Of a stretch of DNA of 11,509 nucleotides, positions 1 through 5,156 are shown piece after piece (positions within the stretch are counted from its first letter, which is position 1; each line of letters opens with the position of its first letter). The notes below the pieces were generated by a model. It made no database searches. It was not told where the DNA came from and saw only the letters and a program-made list of their open reading frames with translations. This stretch comes from an uncultured Collinsella sp. (GTDB lineage Bacteria; Actinomycetota; Coriobacteriia; Coriobacteriales; Coriobacteriaceae), in contig CABUZD010000048.1 of NCBI GenBank assembly GCA_902495945.1, forward strand, positions 1-11,509, written 5' to 3'. The translations under genes and the position numbers were made by a program.

Positions 1-416
1 CCGCCGGCGATGCACAAGGGAGCCGTCAGACGACCGGAGAAGTGTCCGCCGCCGGCGACGTCGTGCATGTTGTGATACTTCACGCGCGCAGGGAAATCTG
101 CGTGCCCGGGGCGGGGTTTGCGGCGCAGCTCGGAGTAATCCTTGGAGCGCGTGTTGGTGTTCTCGATAATCGCGGCGATGGGCGCGCCGGTGGTATGTCC
201 ATCGACAACACCGGCGATGATGTGGGCTGCGTCAGCCTCGCGTCGTTTGGTCGCGGTCTCGTCGCGTCCGGGGGCGCGACGGTCGAGGAAGGCCTGCAGC
301 TCCTCCTGGTCCACGGCGATGCCCGCCGGGATGCCATCGAGCGAGCAGCCGATAGCGGGGGAGTGCGATTGGCCGAAGATGCTTAAGTGCAAGACGTTGC
401 CAAAGGTCGAGGACAT
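1..416 (-). CDS. aroC: Chorismate synthase, N-terminal part (cut by window edge)
   Basis: Chorismate synthase converts 5-enolpyruvylshikimate-3-phosphate (EPSP) to chorismate, the last shikimate step, and needs reduced FMN in the cytoplasm. About 138 N-terminal codons are visible, roughly a third of the usual 360-400 residues; the rest lies left of position 1. The protein starts MSSTFGNVLHLSIFGQSHS, matching the family's FGxSH signature with the conserved His at residue 18. Later come a HTTGAPI segment, the RPGHAD motif and GGGHFSGRLTAP, where many family members have GGGRSSARET. The ATG at 416-414 lies one base after the aroA stop codon, and its Shine-Dalgarno GGAGGAA is formed by the last codons of aroA, so translation is probably coupled. 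It is the last visible gene of the aroF operon. The GQSHS rather than GESHG signature resembles a variant I recall from some Clostridia. The identification is secure. Confidence 0.95.
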   Translation of the reverse strand, partial: MSSTFGNVLHLSIFGQSHSPAIGCSLDGIPAGIAVDQEELQAFLDRRAPGRDETATKRREADAAHIIAGVVDGHTTGAPIAAIIENTNTRSKDYSELRRKPRPGHADFPARVKYHNMHDVAGGGHFSGRLTAPLCIAG

Positions 417-417
417 G

Positions 418-1737
418 CTATTCCTCCTCGAGTGTGATTTTGCCGCCCAGCAGGCGGTAGTGGTCGAAGAAATCGGGATAGGACTTGTTGACGGCCTCGG
501 CGCCGTGGATCACGACCTCGCCGGTGGCACGGCTCGCAGCGATGGCGGCCATCATGGCGATGCGGTGGTCGTTGTGCGAATCGACCTCGCCGCCGGTAAA
601 GGCATCGACACCCTTGATGATGAGGTCATCGCCGGCAATGCGCACCTGCGCGCCCAGCGCGGTGAGCTCGCGGGTGATGGTGACCAGGCGGTCGGATTCC
701 TTGATGCGCAGGCGGGCGCAATCGCGGATAAAGGTGCGGCCCTGTGCCAGCGAGGCCACGGCCGAGATAACGGGCACCAGGTCGGGGATGTCGTGCGCAC
801 TCATCTCAAAGCCGGTAAGCTTGTCGGACTGCACGGTGGCGGCGTTGGTGGAGCGCACGATGCGGGCGCCAAAGCGCGAAAGCGCGGCAAGCACGTTGCG
901 GTCGCCCTGCGCGGAGCTCAGCGACACGCCCTCGACGGTGATGGGGTCGGTGCCGATGGCGCCGGCGCACAGCCAAAAGGCGGCGTTGGACCAGTCGCCC
1001 TCGACGGCTACGCTGCCGGGCGTGCGGTACGAGCCGCTGCTCACGCGGAAGTTCGTGACCTCGGGCTGGCCGTCCTTGGCCGGAATACGCTCGACGTTGA
1101 CCTCGACGCCAAAGGCCTTCATGGCCTGGATCGTCAGGTTGATGTAAGGGCGGCTCTCAATAAGGCCGGTCACCTGCACGCAGGAGGGCTTGGCCAGCAG
1201 CGGGGCCGACAGCAGCAGGCCCGAGATATACTGCGAGCTCACGTTGCCCGGCAGCACAAAGGTGCCCGGGCGCATGCGGCCGCTTGTCTTGAGCGGAAAA
1301 CCGCCCAGACCCTGCAGGTCGCAGCCGGCGGCGATAATCTCGTCCGAGAGCGGGGACAGCGGGCGGGCGCCCAAGCGTCCCTGACCCACAAAAGTTGCTT
1401 CTGCGCCCAGCGCGCAGGCGACGGGCAACATAAAGCGGAGCGTGGAGCCGCTTTCGCCGCAGTCAAGCGTTCCGCCGGCAAGTGCCTTGAGCAGGCCAAA
1501 CTCAATACTCTTCATAGTGGGATGGACCTGGAAGCCATCCTCGACGGTCTCGATGCGAGCGCCCAGTGCCGTAAGGCAACGCACCGTAGCCTCGATGTCG
1601 GCGCAGGTGGTGTTGCAGGTGACGTGTGTCTCGCCGTTGGCAAGCGCGGCGCAGATGATCAGGCGATGCGCCATCGACTTGGACGCGATGGCGGGAACGG
1701 TGCCCTTAAGCGGGGACGGGGTGATGCGGGCTAGCAT
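418..1737 (-). CDS. aroA: 3-phosphoshikimate 1-carboxyvinyltransferase (EPSP synthase)
   Basis: EPSP synthase transfers the enolpyruvyl group of phosphoenolpyruvate to shikimate-3-phosphate, the step inhibited by glyphosate. The 439-residue product fits the family length of about 430. Visible motifs are ASKSMAHR near residue 18 (Lys20 at the substrate site), LDCGESGSTLRF (the glycine loop equivalent to E. coli LGNAGTAMR, with the glyphosate-contact Gly retained), RIKESDRL and the C-terminal DHRIAMMAA. The frame is open upstream to 1818, but I chose the ATG at 1737-1735: the protein then begins MLARITPSPLKGTVP, like family N-termini, and AAGGGAGAGG lies 7 nt upstream at 1754-1745. The extra 27 upstream residues are antisense-like sequence inside aroB. 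The start overlaps the aroB stop by 7 nt (ATGCTAG), and the gene ends 1 nt before aroC, so coupling on both sides is likely. Confidence 0.96.
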   Translation of the reverse strand: MLARITPSPLKGTVPAIASKSMAHRLIICAALANGETHVTCNTTCADIEATVRCLTALGARIETVEDGFQVHPTMKSIEFGLLKALAGGTLDCGESGSTLRFMLPVACALGAEATFVGQGRLGARPLSPLSDEIIAAGCDLQGLGGFPLKTSGRMRPGTFVLPGNVSSQYISGLLLSAPLLAKPSCVQVTGLIESRPYINLTIQAMKAFGVEVNVERIPAKDGQPEVTNFRVSSGSYRTPGSVAVEGDWSNAAFWLCAGAIGTDPITVEGVSLSSAQGDRNVLAALSRFGARIVRSTNAATVQSDKLTGFEMSAHDIPDLVPVISAVASLAQGRTFIRDCARLRIKESDRLVTITRELTALGAQVRIAGDDLIIKGVDAFTGGEVDSHNDHRIAMMAAIAASRATGEVVIHGAEAVNKSYPDFFDHYRLLGGKITLEEE

Positions 1738-2837
1738 GAGGATGCCTCTCCCTTCTGGCCGAGGCCCTCGGCAATGAGTTCGTGGAATGTGGAAAGCGGC
1801 GTGCGGTCGATGCTGCAACGGCCAATGCCGTGCGGAATCACCAGGTCGATGGTTTCGCCGGCGCGCTTCTTGTCGTGGAGCGCCTCGGCAAAGATGGAGT
1901 CGGCGGAAAGCTCACAGCGGGTCTTGAGACCGTGGCGTGCACAAAGCTCCTCAATACGTCCGGGCAGCTCGGCGTCGCAGACGCCGTGCAGGGCCGCGGC
2001 GCGCGTGATGATGCCCATGCCGATCGACACGCAGTTGCCGTGTCCGAGTTCAAAGTGCTCGCAGGCCTCGACGGCGTGTCCGGCGCTGTGTCCAAAGTTG
2101 AGGAGCTTGCGTTGGTTGGTTTCGCGCTCGTCGGCGACGACCACGGCGCGCTTGATGTCGATATTGCGGGCGATGATGAGCGCTACGCGGGCCACATCGT
2201 GGTTGAGCAGCTCCAGCGTGAGCGGGGTCTTCTCCAGCTCGGCGAAAAGCTCGGGGTCGGCGATCACGGCATGCTTGATGACCTCGCCGCAACCGTCGGC
2301 GAACTGCTCGGGTGTGAGGGTGGCCAGGCACCCCACGTCGGCGATAACCACGCTCGGCTGCCAAAAGGCGCCGGCCAAGTTCTTGCCTGCAGCCAGGTCG
2401 ATGGCGGTCTTGCCGCCCACCGACGAATCCACCATGGCGAGCAGGCTCGTCGGGATCTGCACAAACTTGCAGCCGCGCATGTACGTGGCGGCCACAAAGC
2501 CGGCCACGTCGCCCACGACGCCGCCGCCGAGCGCCACGATCACGTCGGAGCGCGAAAGCTCGTGCTCGGCCACAAACTCCAAAATGGCAACGTAGGTCTC
2601 GGCGCGCTTATGGGCTTCGCCGGCCTCGAAGGTGCAGATGCTCGCCTCGTAGCCTGACGCCTCCAGGCTCTGCTTAACGGGCATCTGGTAGAGCGGGCCC
2701 ACGTTGGTGTCCGTCACGATGACGGCCTTGGTGCCGCCGGCAGTGGCGCGCACAAGCGGTCCCGCCTGCTCCAGCAAAAACGTGCCAACATGCACCTGGT
2801 AGGGGCGTGCAGTGTCGATATCGATGGTAATCGCCAT
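1731..2837 (-). CDS. aroB: 3-dehydroquinate synthase
   Basis: The enzyme cyclises DAHP to 3-dehydroquinate using NAD and a divalent metal (usually zinc), the second shikimate step. The 368-residue product is full length for the family. It shows the NAD-binding glycine run GGGVVGDVAGF (about residues 104-114), PTSLLAMVDSSVGGKTAID (about 129-147), and the metal-site segments GEVIKHA (Glu near 185), NFGHSAGHA (His near 250) and LGHG (His near 266). The ATG at 2837-2835 gives the family-like N-terminus MAITIDIDTARPYQVHVG. An AAAGGA Shine-Dalgarno lies 9 nt upstream (2852-2847). It follows tyrA by 36 nt, with no terminator between them, and its last codons overlap the start of aroA. It belongs to the same transcription unit as aroF and tyrA. 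Confidence 0.97.
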   Translation of the reverse strand: MAITIDIDTARPYQVHVGTFLLEQAGPLVRATAGGTKAVIVTDTNVGPLYQMPVKQSLEASGYEASICTFEAGEAHKRAETYVAILEFVAEHELSRSDVIVALGGGVVGDVAGFVAATYMRGCKFVQIPTSLLAMVDSSVGGKTAIDLAAGKNLAGAFWQPSVVIADVGCLATLTPEQFADGCGEVIKHAVIADPELFAELEKTPLTLELLNHDVARVALIIARNIDIKRAVVVADERETNQRKLLNFGHSAGHAVEACEHFELGHGNCVSIGMGIITRAAALHGVCDAELPGRIEELCARHGLKTRCELSADSIFAEALHDKKRAGETIDLVIPHGIGRCSIDRTPLSTFHELIAEGLGQKGEASSC

Positions 2838-2873
2838 AAGCTTCGGTCCTTTCGACCTGGCGTGATAGGTGGT

Positions 2874-3788
2874 CTAGTGGGAGGCCTCGTCGTCGAGTGC
2901 GCGCTTAATGCGGTCGCCCTCGGCAAGGAGATTCTCCAGATAGCGCTGGTCGCGGTCCTTGAGCGCACGGCTGTAGGCGCCGAGCGAGTCGATCAGGTGG
3001 TCGATCTCGAAGGCGAGCGCGTCGGCGTCGTCGATCATGAGCTCGGACCACATTTGCGGGTTGAGGTGCGCCACGCGGGTGAGATCGCGGTAGCTACCGG
3101 CCGAAAAGCCGTGGTGGACCTGGGCGGTCGGGCTCTTTACGTAGGCGTTGGACACCACGTGCGCAAGCTGGCTCGTGAAGGCGATGACGCGGTCGTGCTC
3201 GGCGGCGCTGGTCACGCTGAACTTGCCAAAGCCCAAGGGGCGCACCATCTCGCGCACCTGGCCCAAAAGCTCCAGTTTGAGTGCATCGTCCACCGCGGGC
3301 GGCACGAGCACGAGTGGCGCGCCCTGGAACAGGTCGGCGCGGGAGTGCGCATAGCCCGAGTACTGCGTGCCCGCCATGGGGTGCGCGCCCACAAAGTAAA
3401 AGCCGTGCTCGCGGGCAAGCTCAAAGGCGCGTTCGCACACGATGCCCTTGACGCCCACCGTGTCGATTACCACGGGACCCATGATGGCCTCGGTATCGGT
3501 GGCGTCGGCGAGTGCCTGGGCATGCGCCTCGAGCCACTCGATGCATGCCTCGGGATAGCAGGCAAGGACGATGATGTCGCATTCGCCGAGTGTCTTGTCG
3601 TTGAGCTCTCCGGCGACAGTGCCCATGCTGGCGGCCGTCATGACATCGTCATCGGGGTCCCAGGCCAGCACGCGGACGCCCGTCTGCGCATAGCCGCGGG
3701 CAAAACTGCCGCCGATGAGACCAAGGCCGACGATGCCGGCGCACTTGGGGCCGCCCTGGTTAACGCGCGCGTTTCTCACCGTACCCAT
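2874..3788 (-). CDS. tyrA: Prephenate dehydrogenase
   Basis: Prephenate dehydrogenase oxidatively decarboxylates prephenate to 4-hydroxyphenylpyruvate, the tyrosine-branch step. The 304-residue protein has an N-terminal Rossmann motif GIVGLGLIGGS (about residues 18-28) for NAD(P). The catalytic-region segments are GAHPMAGTQYSGY, HDRVIAFTSQLAHVVSNAY and GFSAGSYRDLTRVAHLNPQMW-like sequence. It lacks a chorismate mutase domain and a C-terminal ACT domain, so it is monofunctional, unlike E. coli TyrA; any tyrosine feedback would need another site. The ATG at 3788-3786 comes 3 nt after the aroF stop, and a GGAG in the last aroF codons sits 6 nt upstream, suggesting coupled translation. An arogenate preference cannot be excluded from sequence. 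Its place between aroF and aroB ties tyrosine output to pathway entry. Confidence 0.93.
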   Translation of the reverse strand: MGTVRNARVNQGGPKCAGIVGLGLIGGSFARGYAQTGVRVLAWDPDDDVMTAASMGTVAGELNDKTLGECDIIVLACYPEACIEWLEAHAQALADATDTEAIMGPVVIDTVGVKGIVCERAFELAREHGFYFVGAHPMAGTQYSGYAHSRADLFQGAPLVLVPPAVDDALKLELLGQVREMVRPLGFGKFSVTSAAEHDRVIAFTSQLAHVVSNAYVKSPTAQVHHGFSAGSYRDLTRVAHLNPQMWSELMIDDADALAFEIDHLIDSLGAYSRALKDRDQRYLENLLAEGDRIKRALDDEASH

Positions 3789-3791
3789 GGG

Positions 3792-4814
3792 CTACTCCAT
3801 GGTCTCTTGGCAGACAACCTCGCGGATGGCTCGGATGCGGCGCATGGTGTCGTCGAACTGATCGGGGGTGAGGGCCTGGGCGCCGTCGGACCAGGCGCGG
3901 CTCGGCTCGTCGTGGACCTCGATCTCCAGGCCGTTGGCACCGCAGGCGGTCGCGGCGAGTGCCATGGGTTCAACGTAGCGGGTGTAGCCGGTGGCGTGGC
4001 TGGGGTCGGCAACGACGGGCAGGTGCGACAAGTGGTGCAGCACCGGCACGGCGTTGAGGTCGAAGGTGTTGCGGGTGCGGGTCTCGAAGGTGCGGATGCC
4101 GCGCTCGCACAGGATAACGTTGTCGTTGCCCTCGCTCATGATGTACTCGGCTGCCATGAGCAGCTCGTCGATCGTGCCGGACATGCCGCGCTTGAGCAGA
4201 ATCGGGGTCTGGGTCTTGCCGACCTCCTTGAGCAGGGGGAAGTTCTGGGCGTTGCGGGCGCCGATCTGCATGACGTCAATCTTCTTGTCCAAGAAGACCT
4301 GCACGTCGCGCGGGTCCATGATCTCGGTGACGATCGGCATGTCGAGCTCGGCCGAGGCCTCGCACAGCAGGTCCAGGCCGGCGGGGCCCATGCCCTGGTA
4401 GGCGTAGGGGGAGGTGCGGGGCTTGTAGGCGCCGCCGCGCAGCATCGTGGCGCCGGCGGCCTTCACGCGGCGTGCGATGCGGATGAGGTTCTCGCCCTCG
4501 ACGGAGCAGGGACCGGCGATGACCTGGAACTGGTCGCCGCCTATCTTGACGCCGTGACCGCAGTCGATGACGGAGTCCTCGGGGTGGAACTTGCGGTTGG
4601 CGCGTTTGAACGGCTCGGAGACGCGCTGCACGCGCTCGACGACGTCCATGGACTCGAGCAGGAACGGGTCGATCTTGGTCGTATCGCCCACCAGGCCGAT
4701 GATGGTCTCGTTCTCGCCGCGCGAGACATCGGTCTTCAGGCCTTTTTTCTCAATCCAGCTGACGATATGGCCGACGGCCTCGTCGCTGGCGCTTTGCTTT
4801 AGAATTGCAATCAT
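3792..4814 (-). CDS. aroF: DAHP synthase, class I beta (Thermotoga-like, with N-terminal regulatory domain)
   Basis: 3-deoxy-7-phosphoheptulonate synthase condenses phosphoenolpyruvate with erythrose-4-phosphate, the first committed step of aromatic biosynthesis. The 340-residue product closely resembles T. maritima DAHP synthase in layout. It has an N-terminal ferredoxin-like/ACT-type domain (about 1-75), then FHPEDSVID and a TIM-barrel catalytic domain. Key segments are GPCSVE with metal-ligand Cys103, LRGGAYKPRTSPY (about 124-136), QIGARNAQNF, LLKRG, ILCERGIRTFE and the DPSH metal-ligand His near 271. In this subtype the N-terminal domain mediates Phe/Tyr feedback inhibition, so the same is inferred here. 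The frame is open to 4862, but I chose the ATG at 4814-4812: it gives the family N-terminus MIAILKQ, and GAGAGG lies 6 nt upstream. It is the first gene of the operon, and its leader contains the attenuator-like hairpin at 4848-4872. Confidence 0.96.
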   Translation of the reverse strand: MIAILKQSASDEAVGHIVSWIEKKGLKTDVSRGENETIIGLVGDTTKIDPFLLESMDVVERVQRVSEPFKRANRKFHPEDSVIDCGHGVKIGGDQFQVIAGPCSVEGENLIRIARRVKAAGATMLRGGAYKPRTSPYAYQGMGPAGLDLLCEASAELDMPIVTEIMDPRDVQVFLDKKIDVMQIGARNAQNFPLLKEVGKTQTPILLKRGMSGTIDELLMAAEYIMSEGNDNVILCERGIRTFETRTRNTFDLNAVPVLHHLSHLPVVADPSHATGYTRYVEPMALAATACGANGLEIEVHDEPSRAWSDGAQALTPDQFDDTMRRIRAIREVVCQETME

Positions 4815-4847
4815 GGTGTGCCTCTCACCTCGATGGATAACCCCTGC

Positions 4848-4872
4848 AAAAACGGCCCGCATCGCGAGCCGT
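4848..4872 (-). terminator. Terminator-like hairpin in the aroF leader (candidate attenuator)
   Basis: Read on the minus strand, ACGGCTCGC (4872-4864), loop GAT, GCGGGCCGT (4860-4852) forms a 9-bp stem with one U-G pair. It is followed directly by a run of T: five in all counting the last stem base, 4852-4848. The aroF start codon is only 34 nt further on. No gene ends upstream on this strand, since the next gene is a tRNA on the opposite strand, so this hairpin cannot be the terminator of a preceding coding gene. It fits a premature terminator in the leader, or the 3' end of a small RNA. On the plus strand it has no U-tract. Confidence 0.6.
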
Positions 4873-4892
4873 GTATATATGGTGCATGAGAG

Positions 4893-4898
4893 TTTATA
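4893..4898 (-). promoter_or_regulatory. Possible -10 box for the aroF operon
   Basis: On the minus strand TATAAA occurs at 4898-4893, which would place the transcription start near 4886 and give a leader of about 72 nt before aroF. I see no convincing -35 hexamer 16-18 nt upstream. The real promoter could instead lie between this box and the tRNA gene; the antiterminator idea described in the findings needs a start upstream of 4935. Confidence 0.35.
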
Positions 4899-4927
4899 CT
4901 ATCTGACTCGCTTTTGCCTTCTAAAGT

Positions 4928-4935
4928 GGGCCGTT
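4928..4935 (-). promoter_or_regulatory. Candidate antiterminator segment upstream of the aroF leader hairpin
   Basis: On the minus strand AACGGCCC (4935-4928) is perfectly complementary to GGGCCGTT (4858-4851), which makes up most of the 3' arm of the leader hairpin and its first T residues. Pairing the two would exclude the terminator fold, the usual terminator/antiterminator arrangement. It works only if transcription starts upstream of 4935. An 8-nt match in GC-rich DNA can also be chance. Confidence 0.3.
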
Positions 4936-4977
4936 GCGCCGCGTCTCCCACGTAATTGCAAAGCTTTTTCTTTTATT

Positions 4978-5007
4978 TTGATAGCCCGTGGTGCACTTGG
5001 GTATAAT
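4978..5007 (+). promoter_or_regulatory. sigma70-type promoter of the tRNA-Arg gene
   Basis: A -35 box TTGATA (4978-4983) and a perfect -10 TATAAT (5002-5007) are separated by 18 nt. The predicted start near 5014 is about 5 nt before the mature tRNA 5' end. An A/T-rich stretch just upstream (about 4966-4979) could act as an UP element, which is common for stable-RNA promoters. Confidence 0.85.
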
Positions 5008-5018
5008 GCCAACCGTTG

Positions 5019-5095
5019 GCCCTATTAGCTCAGGGGATTAGAGCGTCTGCCTCCGGAGCAGAAGGCCGTTGGTTCGAATCCAACATGGGGCGCCA
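5019..5095 (+). tRNA. tRNA-Arg, anticodon CCG, with encoded CCA end
   Basis: A complete 77-nt cloverleaf can be drawn. The acceptor stem is GCCCTAT (5019-5025) with ATGGGGC (5085-5091), including one T-G pair. T8-A9 are followed by D stem GCTC/GAGC (5028-5031 with 5041-5044). The anticodon stem is TCTGC/GCAGA around loop CTCCGGA (5051-5057), the variable loop has 5 nt, and T stem GTTGG/CCAAC encloses TTCGAAT. G73 and CCA follow (5092-5095). The anticodon at 5053-5055 is CCG, which reads the arginine codon CGG. The gene has its own promoter and terminator. Confidence 0.96.
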
Positions 5096-5106
5096 TCGAA
5101 CGTAAG

Positions 5107-5143
5107 ACCGTCCGAACCTCGCATGGTCCGGGCGGTTTTTCTT
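5107..5143 (+). terminator. Intrinsic terminator after tRNA-Arg
   Basis: ACCGTCCG (5107-5114) pairs with CGGGCGGT (5129-5136), an 8-bp stem with one T-G pair. Inside it ACC/GGT can pair around TCGCAT, extending the hairpin past an A/C mismatch. A T run at 5136-5140 then CTT follows. This cleanly ends the tRNA transcript just before the ATPase gene. Confidence 0.9.
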
Positions 5144-5148
5144 ATACC
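5143..5148 (+). promoter_or_regulatory. Possible -10 box for the P-type ATPase gene
   Basis: TATACC (5143-5148) follows the tRNA terminator. A start 7-9 nt downstream would fall at about 5155-5157, on the first ATG of the ATPase reading frame. There is no recognisable -35 box, since that position is inside the terminator hairpin. It is the only candidate promoter element I see between the tRNA and the ATPase, so the call is weak. Confidence 0.25.
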
Positions 5149-5156
5149 GACGCGAC

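Noticed and set aside
142..1734. 530-codon plus-strand open frame opposite aroA and aroC
   Set aside because: It is antisense to aroA and aroC, has low-complexity Ala/Gly/His/Arg-rich composition and no domain, and arises from GC-rich third positions of the real genes.
2790..4802. 670-codon plus-strand open frame opposite tyrA and aroF
   Set aside because: It is a mirror-frame shadow of two well-identified enzymes, Val/Gly/Ala/His-rich, with no ribosome site and no family motif.
4815..4862. Extended aroF start at 4862 (16 more residues)
   Set aside because: The extension runs through the terminator-like hairpin, is unlike family N-termini, and lacks a Shine-Dalgarno; ATG 4814 matches the Thermotoga-type start.
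4873..4975. T-box riboswitch upstream of aroF
   Set aside because: A GTGGGAGACGCGG stretch on the minus strand loosely recalls the T-box core GTGGNACCGCGG, but the match is poor. The space before the divergent tRNA is short, and no stem I with a specifier loop is evident.
5019..5095. tRNA-Arg as an integration (att) site
   Set aside because: No integrase, no repeated copy of the tRNA 3' end, and ordinary housekeeping-type genes on both sides.
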